The notes beneath the pieces are model-generated. The model was not told where the DNA came from, did no database searches, and saw only the letters and a program-made list of their open reading frames with translations. The position numbers and the translations under genes were made by a program. From Rossellomorea sp. BNER (GTDB lineage Bacteria > Bacillota > Bacilli > Bacillales > Bacillaceae_B), in assembly GCA_024213275.1 (NCBI GenBank), contig JANAVG010000001.1, forward strand, positions 112,935 to 176,934: DNA of 64,000 nucleotides, read 5' to 3'. This document shows, one piece after another, positions 34,772 through 44,321 of the stretch (the stretch's first letter is position 1; the number at the start of each line of letters is the position of its first letter).

Positions 34772-35218
34772 CTAAGCTAAATCCTTTTTAAAAACAAAGC
34801 TTACTTTATCATAATCCATTTTCTTTTCATAAAAACGATGAGCATCAACCCGTTGTAAGTTGGATGAAAGCGAAACAAGATCATAGCCATTTTCTATAGA
34901 CCAATCATGTACATAATTCAGAAGGGCTTCCCCATAACCATTTGAACGCTGGGCTGAATCGGTTACTAAATCACAAACCCAGATCGATCTTCCATTATAC
35001 AAAGTCACCATTGGCATGAAGCCTGTAACGGCAACCACTTGATCGAGATGGTAAAGTGCAACTAGTTTATAATCTTCCTTTTGTGTGGCCTCTTTCACTA
35101 ACGCTAGATAACCGGACTCATCTAAATGAGTTCTCAATTGTTTCATCACCGGAAAGGCCGCTTTCCATTCCCGCTCATTCTTTAATTCCTTTATCGTCAT
35201 TGTCTGTGTTTGATCCAT
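34772..35218 (-). CDS. GNAT family N-acetyltransferase
   Basis: 148 residues, one GNAT domain. Transfers an acetyl group from acetyl-CoA to a small molecule or protein amine. The acetyl-CoA loop is seen as LVTDSAQRSNGYGEALL (R/Q-x-x-G-x-G/A form), preceded by VAVTGFMPMVTLYNGRSIWVCDL and followed by SLSSNLQRVDAHRFYEKKMDY, a typical GNAT tail. Divergent from the MocR regulator with 105 bases between starts, so the latter may control it. Substrate unknown. Confidence 0.85.
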   Translation of the reverse strand: MDQTQTMTIKELKNEREWKAAFPVMKQLRTHLDESGYLALVKEATQKEDYKLVALYHLDQVVAVTGFMPMVTLYNGRSIWVCDLVTDSAQRSNGYGEALLNYVHDWSIENGYDLVSLSSNLQRVDAHRFYEKKMDYDKVSFVFKKDLA

Positions 35219-35250
35219 TTTTATCTCCTCCTTTTATTTTCATTTAAACA

Positions 35251-35303
35251 TATACTGGTATAATCGAAAGAATCAGATATTATAAATTTGTCAGTACCAG
35301 ATC
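35251..35303 (+). promoter_or_regulatory. Promoter and possible operator between GNAT and MocR genes
   Basis: ACTGGTATAAT holds an extended -10 (TGGTATAAT, TATAAT at 35259-35264) reading to the MocR gene. CTGGTA here and TACCAG at about 35295 form an inverted pair that flanks the likely start, a candidate for autoregulation. Confidence 0.5.
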
Positions 35304-35323
35304 TGAGGAGGTCCAGGCTAGTA

Positions 35324-36727
35324 ATGATAGAAATCACACCAATTTTAGATAGTAAAAGTAGTAAACCACTCTATATACAGCTATCTGATTATATAAAACA
35401 GGAAATAACAACTGGTAAAATCCAGTCTAAAGAAAAATTACCGTCAAAACGGAAATTATCCCAATACCTTGATGTCAGCGTCAATACCGTTCAGGCTGCC
35501 TACGATCAATTACGTGCTGAAGGATATATAGAAAGTAAACAGCGTAAAGGATTATTTGTTACATCGTTGGAGGATGATCTTTTTGCCAATCAAACCTATT
35601 CACAGGAATGGCAGACTAAAGACAAGCAAGTTCATTCAGTTGTTGACATTGATTTCAATTCGGGAACGGTTGACTTAAAACATTTCCCCTATACTACTTG
35701 GCGAAAATTAACGATGCAGTCGTTATATGAGGATCGAGGGGAGCTTTTATATACCGGAGATCCTAAAGGTGAAATTCCTTTACGAGAAGAAATAGCAAAA
35801 TATCTTTATGAATCTAGAGGGGTTAGATGCTCTGCTGATCAAATCGTTATTGGGGCAGGTACACAGGTATTAATGGGGTTACTCTGTTTAATCATTGGGA
35901 AGGAATCTACCTACGCACTCGAAAATCCTGGATTCCATCGTACAATGGCCGTTCTAGAAGATCAAATCATCAACACGATCCCAATTCCCCTCGATGATGA
36001 TGGGATTGAAATAAAGCAATTAAAGGGGAGTGACGCCAGGGTTGTTTATGTAACCCCATCCCACCAATTCCCTTATGGAATGGTCATGCCTATTGATCGC
36101 CGAATGGAGCTATTAAAATGGGCAGAACAAATAGACGGGTATATTATAGAAGATGATTATGACGGTGAATATCGTTATAAAGGAAAACCGATTCCTTCGT
36201 TGCAGGGATTAGATACTAACGGAAGGGTTATCTATTTAGGGACTTTTTCAAAATCCTTAATCCCTTCGATCCGTATCAGCTATATGGTTTTACCACCATC
36301 TCTTATCCAGAAATACCAAGACCACTTCACCATCTATAAACAAACCGTATCCCGCTTACATCAGGATACTCTTTTTCGTTTTATGAACGAAGGGCATTGG
36401 CAAAGGCATTTAAATAAAATGAGGATTCTTTATCGAAAGAAACAAAAATCCTTGATGACTGCCATCCATCACAATTTCGGGGACCAACTAAATGTCATCG
36501 GCGAGAAATCCGGTCTCCATATCGTCCTAGAAATCAAAAAAAATCTGTCAGAAGAAGAGTTAATCAAAAGGGCAAGAAAGGTTGGCGTAAAAGTGTATCC
36601 AATTTCGCTCTATTATAAAGGGGAAAAGAAGAGAACTGATCATAAAATCCTACTTGGCTTTGGTGGGTTATCAGAGAAAGAAATAGAAGACGGAATTCGG
36701 TTGTTGAAAGAGGTTTGGGGGATTTAA
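35324..36727 (+). CDS. MocR/GabR family transcriptional regulator with PLP-dependent aminotransferase-like domain
   Basis: 467 residues. N-terminal GntR winged helix (PLYIQLSDYIKQEITTGKIQSKEKLPSKRKLSQYLDVSVNTVQAAYDQL) joined by a linker to a fold type I aminotransferase-like domain: GAGTQVLMGLLCLII, SHQFPYGMVMP, EDDYDGEYRY with the PLP Asp-x-Tyr, and GTFSKSLIPSIRISYM with the PLP lysine. Senses an amine or vitamin B6 compound. GAGGAGG precedes the ATG at 35324, in-frame codons upstream being less likely. Divergent GNAT gene is the likely target. Confidence 0.9.
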   Translation: MIEITPILDSKSSKPLYIQLSDYIKQEITTGKIQSKEKLPSKRKLSQYLDVSVNTVQAAYDQLRAEGYIESKQRKGLFVTSLEDDLFANQTYSQEWQTKDKQVHSVVDIDFNSGTVDLKHFPYTTWRKLTMQSLYEDRGELLYTGDPKGEIPLREEIAKYLYESRGVRCSADQIVIGAGTQVLMGLLCLIIGKESTYALENPGFHRTMAVLEDQIINTIPIPLDDDGIEIKQLKGSDARVVYVTPSHQFPYGMVMPIDRRMELLKWAEQIDGYIIEDDYDGEYRYKGKPIPSLQGLDTNGRVIYLGTFSKSLIPSIRISYMVLPPSLIQKYQDHFTIYKQTVSRLHQDTLFRFMNEGHWQRHLNKMRILYRKKQKSLMTAIHHNFGDQLNVIGEKSGLHIVLEIKKNLSEEELIKRARKVGVKVYPISLYYKGEKKRTDHKILLGFGGLSEKEIEDGIRLLKEVWGI

Positions 36728-36903
36728 TGAGGTCCGAAATATCCAATATTTACTGTTTGAGACTTCATAATCATGTTAAACATTATAAGTATTGTGTAAA
36801 AACATATTTTACACATCATCCTTCATCTCCTAATGTATGGTAAACTAGTTTTTGGTTTTTATTTTCCAAAACGAGTAGAGTTATAGAAAATAGGAGGAGC
36901 TAG

Positions 36904-38313
36904 ATGAAACGGTTATCATTTATACTACTAAGCATATTGGTCATCATTCTTTCAGCTTGTGGGAATGATTCAAAACAAGCAAATACTGATGCGTCTGAAA
37001 AAGAGAAAAAAGAGTCAAAACCAACTGAAGCAGTTGTTGGTGATCTCGATAACATCAATCTTGAAGTTTCGCTCGAGTCTTTAAAAAATCAACCTGCTGG
37101 TACGCTAATGGAGCATCTTACATTTGAAGCAGATGTCAAAGAAGTCAATCATCAAGCACCTGAATTAGATCCAGAGCTAAAAAAAGCATTACCCGAAAAA
37201 TTGAAAGCACTGACAGACTCAACAAAGGATTTAGAAGAGTTGAAAAAAGGCTTACTCAAGCTGCTCGCTAGTCCTCATTATAAAGAGGTCATTGAGAAAG
37301 CAGAAAGCTATGAGCCTCCATTTGAAGAGCCTTATCTACCAGATCCAACCAAGTCAAAAGAGGGTGAGAAAACTGAGGCACCTCAAAAAGCGATCATTCT
37401 CCTAGATGCTAGTTCTAGTATGCTATTAAAATCAGATGGAAGAGTGAAGATGGACATTGCCAAAGATGCTGTGAAGAGCTTTGCACAAACGATCGGTCAA
37501 TCAAGTGACGTTTCCTTAGTCGTCTATGGACATAAAGGATCTGAAGCTGATTCTGATAAGGAGCTCTCCTGTAAAGGGATTGAAGAGGTATACTCGATGG
37601 GAGTGTATGTGAAGGAGGATTTTCACAAAGCTGTTGACTCCTTTGAAAGTAAAGGCTGGACCCCACTAGCAGGAGCCATTCAAAAAGCTTCCGAGATGAG
37701 CAGCAACTATGGCACAGGCACAACGATTTATATTGTAAGTGATGGTGCTGAGACTTGTGATGGCGATCCTGTACAAGCTAGTAAAAAGCTATCTGAACAA
37801 AATGGTAAAAACACCGTCAATATTATTGGGTTTGATGTCGACGCCAAAACAGAAGATCAACTGAAGGATGTTGCGGCAGCAGGAAATGGGAAGTATTTTA
37901 GTGCCAATAATCCAGAAGAATTGAAAAATACGATTCAGTACGAATGGCTTCCATCTACCATGGATCTTGCTTGGGCCTTTACAATGGCACCTATTGGATT
38001 TGAAGTTTCAAATGAATTCAAGAATGCGGAAGAGTTTCCTCGAAAACTTTGGTACATAGGTCGAAGAGAGTTATTCCGTTTAGATGCTGCCTTTACCATC
38101 ATGAAAGAGAAAAAGATGCTCACTGACAAACAATTGGAGGCGCTTGAAAATTGGAGAATGGACCGTCATGATGCACTATTGGAGCTCAGCCGCGAAATGG
38201 AAGAGATAAATCGCAACAAAACAAAAGCTCAAGCAGATGAAATCAGTAAAAAGATCGAAGACTGGGCCGAGAAAATGAAAAAGCTGAAAGAGGAAAGGGG
38301 AGACATATGGTAA
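36904..38313 (+). CDS. VWA domain lipoprotein
   Basis: 469 residues. Lipoprotein signal peptide with lipobox ILSAC (Cys19), so membrane-anchored on the outside. A Lys/Glu-rich linker leads to a von Willebrand factor A domain at about 160-345: AIILLDASSSM gives the metal-binding D-x-S-x-S, with VVYGHKGS and TIYIVSDGAETCDGD as further MIDAS loops. The C-terminal 100 residues are helical and charged (EEINRNKTKAQADEISKKIEDWAEKMKKLKEE), a possible coiled coil. TAGGAGGAG precedes the ATG. Probable protein-protein adhesion or envelope function; partner unknown. Confidence 0.88.
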   Translation: MKRLSFILLSILVIILSACGNDSKQANTDASEKEKKESKPTEAVVGDLDNINLEVSLESLKNQPAGTLMEHLTFEADVKEVNHQAPELDPELKKALPEKLKALTDSTKDLEELKKGLLKLLASPHYKEVIEKAESYEPPFEEPYLPDPTKSKEGEKTEAPQKAIILLDASSSMLLKSDGRVKMDIAKDAVKSFAQTIGQSSDVSLVVYGHKGSEADSDKELSCKGIEEVYSMGVYVKEDFHKAVDSFESKGWTPLAGAIQKASEMSSNYGTGTTIYIVSDGAETCDGDPVQASKKLSEQNGKNTVNIIGFDVDAKTEDQLKDVAAAGNGKYFSANNPEELKNTIQYEWLPSTMDLAWAFTMAPIGFEVSNEFKNAEEFPRKLWYIGRRELFRLDAAFTIMKEKKMLTDKQLEALENWRMDRHDALLELSREMEEINRNKTKAQADEISKKIEDWAEKMKKLKEERGDIW

Positions 38314-38330
38314 TAAAAAAATAAAGCTGT

Positions 38331-38408
38331 TCCATCAAGGGGTTAGAACAACAATTTCCAATTGGGAGTTGCGGTTCTGACTCTTTGATTTTTGGGACAG
38401 CCTTTTTT
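38331..38408 (+). terminator. Hairpin terminator after the VWA gene (palindrome family member)
   Basis: AAAGCTGTTCC pairs with GGGACAGCCTTT and inner GGTTAGAAC with GTTCTGAC. A T7 run follows. Shares ends with the palindromes at 5490 and 34636. Confidence 0.75.
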
Positions 38409-38560
38409 TATTCACTGACAAGAGGTTTCAAAAACTGAAACAACGCAAGAATGAGGTATTCAAAAGAGCACAATGAAGCCACCCGAGCTACCTAATTGGA
38501 ATCAACCCACACATACTATAGATAGGTCATTGTACTTTTCAGGTATGAGTATCCATTTTT

Positions 38561-38629
38561 TCGGTCTAAATCTAAAAATATCAGTCGAAACATAATAAAT
38601 ATCTGTCAAAATACAAAATACATCGGTCA
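38561..38629. repeat. Phased TCNGTC short-core repeat
   Basis: TCGGTC, TCAGTC, TCTGTC and TCGGTC begin at 38561, 38581, 38602 and 38623, steps of 20, 21 and 21 bases, with A-rich spacers. Lies in the 430-base gap between convergent genes. Confidence 0.65.
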
Positions 38630-38744
38630 TTCGACATATTGTGACAAGCCCCGTACACTTCTATTTCTTCACTTTATAATCTCATTTTTCAAAGAAAGCT
38701 CTTCTGACTAACATCCTCTATCAATGAATGAAAAGAGCTATATT

Positions 38745-39287
38745 TTAAGAATCATTCTCCCTAAACACCTTCTCCACAATCGCCCTAATAACATAGGAAA
38801 GGAATATATAAATAAAGAAGGAATAGACCGTTTTCCAATTGTAGATTTTATAAATATCTAACCAGATAAAAATTGGTTCCGCAATAAAGGATGCACCTGC
38901 TGCTAAAATGACATTCGCAAAAAAGAACCTTCTTCCTTTAGGAAAATAATGATAGAGAAGCATATAAAAAACCGGTACAAACGCGTAATCAAATAAATAG
39001 GCTTTAGCTAAGAATGGAGAAATTTGAACAGGGTACCCCCAAAGACCTAATTCATAACCATACCCATCTAAATTAGAAGAAATAATGATCCATAATAATC
39101 CGAGAAACAATAACTTTGGAAGCTTTTCTCGATTTACTAACTTAATGAAGACGAACCATGCCACAATAAAAAGAACGACCAATAACCACCACTTAGGACT
39201 AAGGAAACAGTATTCAAGCCAATAATCAATATATTGATCCGTAATGTTAACCACTTGATTATTTAATTGATCATATTTATGATTCAT
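38745..39287 (-). CDS. CBO0543-like integral membrane protein
   Basis: 180 residues with five or six membrane helices (starting at WWLLVVLFIVAWFVFI, LLFLGLLWIIIS, FDYAFVPVFYMLLYHYF, FFFANVILAAGASFIAEPIFIWL and YSFFIYIFLSYVIRAIV). The spaced pattern LFDY-VP-FYML-YHYFPKGRR and IYNWK-VYSFFIY resembles the small CBO0543 family of Bacillaceae and clostridia, whose role is unknown. The gene lies downstream of the germination operon on the same strand but is separated by 210 bases holding a palindromic element. Confidence 0.7.
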   Translation of the reverse strand: MNHKYDQLNNQVVNITDQYIDYWLEYCFLSPKWWLLVVLFIVAWFVFIKLVNREKLPKLLFLGLLWIIISSNLDGYGYELGLWGYPVQISPFLAKAYLFDYAFVPVFYMLLYHYFPKGRRFFFANVILAAGASFIAEPIFIWLDIYKIYNWKTVYSFFIYIFLSYVIRAIVEKVFRENDS

Positions 39288-39371
39288 CGAAATCTTCCTC
39301 TAACTCGTTTATTCTGCTAGGATTACCAAGGTTTTACGAAATTATGTAACAGACGAAAATAAAGCCGTTTC

Positions 39372-39471
39372 AAACTAAGGAGTCAGGAACTACATCTTTT
39401 TTATATAGAGGAACCTCAAAATCCCATCTATTATTGAAATAAACAAAGTAATTCCTGAATCCTTTTAAGTT
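39372..39471. repeat. Imperfect palindromic element (copy 4)
   Basis: AAACTAAGGAGTCAGGAACT on the left pairs with AATTCCTGAATCCTTTTAAG on the right around a loop with GAGGAACCTC. May terminate the germination operon, whose last gene stops at 39500. Confidence 0.5.
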
Positions 39472-39499
39472 CCTTTTTACTTTGAAATAAACCACTTTG

Positions 39500-40630
39500 T
39501 TAATTAATGATTCCATGTTGAATGATTTTAACCTGCACATCTGATTGAAAATCAATAGTCGGGTACTCCTTTTCCCAATCCATTTTCTCCCAATCCTTTT
39601 TATGATAAGCAATAACGTTTCTACCTACCCCAAATACATCTGAGTTTGCTTTTTGTACTTTTTCAAGTAATTCATTTGAAGCTTCATTCATTATTTGTGT
39701 GAGTTGCTTATTAAGCTTTTTAATCGTGCTTTTCTTGTTTAATTGATCCTTTGGATATTCCAAAATTTGCACATCTAAATCCATCTTAATATTAGCTGAA
39801 ACCTTGCCAGATTTATCAATGGTCACATTAAATTTAGACTTTACATCTTCAATGTCAAAGGTAATAACATTTTCATTTCGTTTTTCATCGTCATTTGTCA
39901 GTGGAAAGGAAAACCTCGCTGCCCCATGTTTCTTATCTTGCATTAAATTAAATAATTTCGATTCAATGGTTGTAAGAGATTCTCCTGTGTATTTCTCACC
40001 ATGGAACAAGGCAAGCCCCTTTACATCCACCCTATTGTCCACCACTTCTATTAAGGGCAAAACAAAATCCTGTCCTGGATCAAACATGATAGGACAAATG
40101 GACTGAATCATATGAATATCAATAATGGTATTATATTTAGCACTTTCTAAGATATCACTCAAATATTGACCAATTCGCTGCTTTTCCTCTACCTTAAGTT
40201 GAAGGACTTCAAGAGCTTGTCCATCTACTACCACAAGATTGGCTCTTAGAGAACTCTTTGGATCCCGATAAAAGATATCTAAACTTGGAAAGATATCTTC
40301 TTTTGCGAAATCAGAGCTTAGAAGTAAGGAGTGCATTTTAGAAGCATCAAACTTTTTAGCTGTTTGCTTATCAATTTTTAATCGAGCGTCTCTTGGAGAA
40401 TGACCAACAGCCGAAACCACCTGAACCTCTTCACTCTGCATACTTCCAGTCCCCCCCGTTGGACCGATCACGGGCATGACGACTGAATCTAGAATGTCTC
40501 CACCTGGTGTTGTATCAAAGCCTGCTACCAAAACGAGTCTAGCGTCTTTCATTAAATATTGATCCCAGCATCCAGTAGTGATAAGGAATGTAGTGAAAAG
40601 AATCGGTATAAATAGGATCTTTTTATTCAT
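39500..40630 (-). CDS. Ger(x)C family spore germination lipoprotein
   Basis: 376 residues. Lipoprotein signal with lipobox LITTGC followed by W-D (the conserved CWDQ/CWNxxE of GerC proteins). Three-domain GerBC fold expected, ending in NVIAYHKKDWEKMDWEKEYPTIDFQSDVQVKIIQHG, the family's usual C-terminal strand. Lipid-anchored subunit of the germinant receptor in the spore inner membrane. Its ATG overlaps the GerB stop by eight bases, with AAGAGGTAG before it. Order here is A-B-C. Confidence 0.92.
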   Translation of the reverse strand: MNKKILFIPILFTTFLITTGCWDQYLMKDARLVLVAGFDTTPGGDILDSVVMPVIGPTGGTGSMQSEEVQVVSAVGHSPRDARLKIDKQTAKKFDASKMHSLLLSSDFAKEDIFPSLDIFYRDPKSSLRANLVVVDGQALEVLQLKVEEKQRIGQYLSDILESAKYNTIIDIHMIQSICPIMFDPGQDFVLPLIEVVDNRVDVKGLALFHGEKYTGESLTTIESKLFNLMQDKKHGAARFSFPLTNDDEKRNENVITFDIEDVKSKFNVTIDKSGKVSANIKMDLDVQILEYPKDQLNKKSTIKKLNKQLTQIMNEASNELLEKVQKANSDVFGVGRNVIAYHKKDWEKMDWEKEYPTIDFQSDVQVKIIQHGIIN

Positions 40631-41720
40631 AGATATCTACCTCTTTTGTCCCTTTAAATAGCGATAGTAAAAGGAGAAATAATGGAATGATGACAATGAC
40701 CACTAAACTCCCTTTTTCAACAATCCCACTGATGGTTTCTAGGGATTGCTCTGTTTGGGGTATAATCGCACAAATAAATATTCCTACAGCCACAAAGCCG
40801 AGAGTCTTTCTGTGGCTTTTCTTTTTAAATAAATAGCTTAAACAATTTGAAGCTAAATATAGATAAGTCATAACAGAAGTAGCGACCGATATGATCCAAA
40901 TCGATAAAAATATTAAATCTGTCCTTTCAATAACTGTAAAAGAAAAAGCTTTTAAAAGGTACAGGACGGGTTCAGGGACAATGACAATTTCTTTAGGGCT
41001 AAAGTAGATTGAACAGATGAAAACTAAATAGGCATAAAACAACGTAACAAATATATTCGCAAACGTAGCCGCTTTTAATTTCCCGTTCGATTCCCCTTGT
41101 GTAGAGGCAAAGGCTACTAATATGACCTCGAAACCTAGCATCGAAATGAGAGCTTCTTTTGAGCCTTTTAGAATGGCTATCACTCCTGAGTTCCCAATAG
41201 GCATAATATATAAGAGATTTGAACCTTTAATGGAGTACGATACTAATAAAAATAAAAAAATGAGTAAAAAGGAGACAACTACATAAAATCTAGCAACGAT
41301 TCGAAGATTTTCATTTATTAAATACACTGTAGTTAAAATCAGCAATAGAATCGGTACCCAATTAGGCGTTAAAGGTAATACCCAAATATCCAGTACTCTA
41401 CTAAATAGTGTGATTGTTAAGCAACCTACCATGACAAAATAGATAAGATAGACAAGATTAATTAGTATGGAAAAATGTCTTCCTAGTAACAAAGTTGAAA
41501 TCCGGAAGATAGAGTACTGAGGATATCTTCTACAGAGAAACCAAATGATTACGATAGCTAGTTGAACAAATAGTCCCGCTAGTAGGGTTGAAATCCACGC
41601 ATCCCCTTTGGATACAGTGTAAACTGTATAAGGAAGGGACAGTACTCCAACGCCGATTTGTGTTTGCAGAATAAGGAAGGAGAGCTGGAATGGAGAAATT
41701 TTATTATGATTGTCCTTCAT
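40623..41720 (-). CDS. GerB family spore germination permease
   Basis: 365 residues, ten predicted membrane helices of the amino acid/polyamine transporter fold. ISPFQLSFLILQTQIGVGVLSLP is the typical opening; GFEVILVAFAS and FLSIWIISVATSVMTYLY belong to later helices. Part of the germinant-binding core of the receptor. The ATG at 41720 overlaps the GerA stop (ATGA) and is preferred over the TTG at 41732. Expected expression is in the forespore. Confidence 0.92.
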   Translation of the reverse strand: MKDNHNKISPFQLSFLILQTQIGVGVLSLPYTVYTVSKGDAWISTLLAGLFVQLAIVIIWFLCRRYPQYSIFRISTLLLGRHFSILINLVYLIYFVMVGCLTITLFSRVLDIWVLPLTPNWVPILLLILTTVYLINENLRIVARFYVVVSFLLIFLFLLVSYSIKGSNLLYIMPIGNSGVIAILKGSKEALISMLGFEVILVAFASTQGESNGKLKAATFANIFVTLFYAYLVFICSIYFSPKEIVIVPEPVLYLLKAFSFTVIERTDLIFLSIWIISVATSVMTYLYLASNCLSYLFKKKSHRKTLGFVAVGIFICAIIPQTEQSLETISGIVEKGSLVVIVIIPLFLLLLSLFKGTKEVDIYE

Positions 41721-43228
41721 TTCTTCTTCCAACCCTTTCCTTTTGAAAGTCGTTTAGACTTCTTTGGATTAGTATCCTTTGGCCTGTTCTTCATCTTCCA
41801 GAGTGGGACCCTTATTAAAGTATCCTTTAAATCATTGAAATTCAACGGAGCCAAAGGAGCCAAAAATGCACGTCCGAACGATTCTAATTTGCATAAATGA
41901 ATTAATAGAATCATGAATCCAAAAATAATCCCGACAAATCCTAGGAAGGCAGCTGCTAGCATCATAGGGAAACGAATTAGACGAACAGCCGTACTCATTT
42001 CATCTGAAGGAACGACATAAGCTGAAATAGCTGTAATAGCAACGACTACGATCATCGTATTAGAAACTAAACCTGCTTTCACAATAGCATCTCCAATTAC
42101 AAGACCGCCTACAATCCCAATGGTTTGTCCAATAGATGTCGGTAATCGAATACCGGCCTCGCGTATTAACTCAATCGTTAGCTCCATAATGAAAGCTTCA
42201 ATAAGGGGGGGATATGGTACATTCTCTACAGAACGTTTAATTGGTAAAACAAGATCATCTGGTAATACTTCAAAATGAAAACCAATGACAGCTATATAAA
42301 GGGCTGGTAATGAAACAGCAATCATAAAGCTAAATAATCTTATAAAACGAATAAACGTACCAGCAATCCAGCGTAAATTATAATCATCAGGAGACTGGTA
42401 AAAGGCAAAGAATGAAACTGGGAAAATAAACGAGGTTGTACTTCCATTAACCAATAGGGCTATTCTCCCTTCCATTACATTCGCAATGACCCGATCTGGC
42501 CTTTCCGTATTTAACATTTGTGGAAAAGGAGAAAATGTATTATCTTCCAGAAATTCCTCTATATCTCCAGCAGTAAGCACTGTATCCGATTGAATAGCAC
42601 TAACCCTTTTTTCAACCTCTTTGACAATATCTTCATTTGCCAGGTTTTTCATATAAACAATACAAATTTCTGATTTCACATCCGTATCTACTGGCAAATA
42701 TTGAATGACTAGATTACGGTTCTTCAAATGATTCCGGATTAAGTTCAGGTTTACTGATAAGCTTTCAACAAAACCCTCATGTGCTCCTTTTACGACTTTT
42801 TCACTCTCTGGTTCTGTTATGGAACGCTTATTGCTTGCTGCTGCTTGTACACCATAGACTACTGTATCGTCATCAAGAAAAAGTAGGGCGTATCCATTTA
42901 AAAGGGCAGGAAAGCATTCTTCAAAGTACTGATATTTATCGAAGTATTTTATTGAACCAATATCCTCTAGTTCCATGAAAGACATAGGGACAAGTATTTT
43001 ATCTTCTAACTTTTCTAGGTCAATCAAAGATCCTAAATAAATAACGGATGCAGGATGATGTTGAATACTAATTCTATCCATAACCACATCATTGGAATGA
43101 TGAAAATAATTGTTAATGTACTGTTCATTTTTGGCGATAGAAGTGAAAACAACCTTACTGTTTGATTGTGAATTTAATTGTTTCTTCATTGAACGAGTTC
43201 TCTTACTTTTTTTCCAATCTATTTTCAT
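41717..43228 (-). CDS. GerA family spore germination protein
   Basis: 503 residues. N-terminal cytoplasmic domains (about 1-260, including the D-R-I-S-I-Q-H-H-P strand) and a membrane part of five to six helices. Family signatures: NVMEGRIALLVNGSTTSFIFPVSFF, LIREAGIRLPTSIGQTIGIVGGLVIGDAIVKAGLVSN and FPMMLAAAFLGFVGIIFGFM. The C-terminus (NRPKDTNPKKSKRLSKGKGWKKK) is strongly basic. A subunit of the receptor with the B and C proteins that follow. Related to YfkQ/GerK-type receptors; germinant unknown. Confidence 0.93.
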   Translation of the reverse strand: MKIDWKKSKRTRSMKKQLNSQSNSKVVFTSIAKNEQYINNYFHHSNDVVMDRISIQHHPASVIYLGSLIDLEKLEDKILVPMSFMELEDIGSIKYFDKYQYFEECFPALLNGYALLFLDDDTVVYGVQAAASNKRSITEPESEKVVKGAHEGFVESLSVNLNLIRNHLKNRNLVIQYLPVDTDVKSEICIVYMKNLANEDIVKEVEKRVSAIQSDTVLTAGDIEEFLEDNTFSPFPQMLNTERPDRVIANVMEGRIALLVNGSTTSFIFPVSFFAFYQSPDDYNLRWIAGTFIRFIRLFSFMIAVSLPALYIAVIGFHFEVLPDDLVLPIKRSVENVPYPPLIEAFIMELTIELIREAGIRLPTSIGQTIGIVGGLVIGDAIVKAGLVSNTMIVVVAITAISAYVVPSDEMSTAVRLIRFPMMLAAAFLGFVGIIFGFMILLIHLCKLESFGRAFLAPLAPLNFNDLKDTLIRVPLWKMKNRPKDTNPKKSKRLSKGKGWKKK

Positions 43229-43354
43229 TTACACCATCCCATCCAGTTAGAAGATTTTCAAATACACACGAGTTTTATTATAAAGACGTTCAACTACTTA
43301 CTTTCTAATATGTACAGCTACTGGCCGGATTATCAAACCTTATAAATAAACAAA

Positions 43355-43394
43355 AAACACATGGATTTTCATCATGAAAACCCATATGTTTTTC
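43355..43394 (-). terminator. Terminator after pdaA
   Basis: AAACACATGGATTTTC pairs with GAAAACCCATATGTTT and the minus-strand reading ends in TTTTTTG. Confidence 0.85.
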
Positions 43395-43419
43395 TATTGA
43401 ATATTTCGATTTTAAACCA

Positions 43420-44214
43420 TTACTCTGGTTGGTTCTTTGGTTTCTGGTTTCCCTGTGGGAACTGATCCAAGCTTTTAAATTGATAACCCTTTGCTTTTAG
43501 ATCTTTAATCACTTTTTCTAGAGCTTCTGCGTTATCCTTAGAAACCGTGTGTAAAAGGATGATGGCCCCTGGATGAATCTGTTTCATAATACTGTCGTAG
43601 GAATATTGCCAGCCTCTTTGTTGATTGGTTTGCCAGTCGACAAAGGCGAGTGACCACATGACATGCTTATAGCCCTCTTCTTTTGCCAAGCTTAGGGTGC
43701 GTTCACTCAATACACCTCGAGGCGGGCGTAAATATTCCATTGTATCCTGTTCTGTTAATTCGGCTGTTTTTTGCTTTACTTTTGCTAGTTCTTCTCTAAG
43801 CCTTTCGTCGGAAACAGCCGTAAGATCAGGATGATGCCACGAATGGTTTCCAATGATATGTCCTTCTTTCACCATTTGTTTTACAATCTCTTCCTGACTC
43901 TCCAAATAATGTCCCGTCACAAAGAACGTAGCTGGAACTTTTTCTTGTTTAAGGACAGCAAGAATTTTCTTTGTATAGCCATTTTCATATCCATTATCAA
44001 AGGTTAGATAGAGAACCTTCTTGTCAGCACTTCCTTTATAAAAACCGCCATATTTATTTAGAAGATCATCGTACACTTTTCCTGCTTCTGCTTGCTCCCC
44101 ATTTTGTGCTCGCTTAAGTCCCCACTCGATTCTTTCATTTGAGACTGCATTCGCACCGTTCAAAACGGAGAAAAATAATATAAAGGAAATTAACATTACA
44201 CTATACTTTTTCAT
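43420..44214 (-). CDS. pdaA: Delta-lactam-biosynthetic de-N-acetylase PdaA
   Basis: 264 residues. Removes the acetyl group from N-acetylmuramic acid in spore cortex after CwlD has cut the peptide, leading to muramic delta-lactam that germination enzymes recognise. Signal peptide at the start (SVMLISFILFFSVLNGANA). NodB domain: LTFDNGYENG (Asp-Asn instead of Asp-Asp, as in PdaA), GNHSWHHPDL with the two metal His, YLRPPRGVLS and ILLHTVS. Length equals PdaA of Bacillus subtilis (263). On the minus strand TGAATC and TAATATA 18 bases apart upstream weakly resemble a sigma-G promoter. It sits in the yfj-yfk gene neighbourhood as in Bacillus subtilis (yfjS). Confidence 0.92.
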   Translation of the reverse strand: MKKYSVMLISFILFFSVLNGANAVSNERIEWGLKRAQNGEQAEAGKVYDDLLNKYGGFYKGSADKKVLYLTFDNGYENGYTKKILAVLKQEKVPATFFVTGHYLESQEEIVKQMVKEGHIIGNHSWHHPDLTAVSDERLREELAKVKQKTAELTEQDTMEYLRPPRGVLSERTLSLAKEEGYKHVMWSLAFVDWQTNQQRGWQYSYDSIMKQIHPGAIILLHTVSKDNAEALEKVIKDLKAKGYQFKSLDQFPQGNQKPKNQPE

Positions 44215-44276
44215 GAATTCACCCCTGATTATTCTTTTATATTATTTTGTGGTTTCAGGAGTGATTCATGCCTACT

Positions 44277-44313
44277 AAAAAAAACCAATAAGTCTAGTTG
44301 CGACCTATTGGTT
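44277..44313 (-). terminator. Terminator after the fumarase gene
   Basis: AACCAATA..GTC and GAC..TATTGGTT form the stem; on minus eight T follow. Confidence 0.87.
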
Positions 44314-44321
44314 CTTGGATT

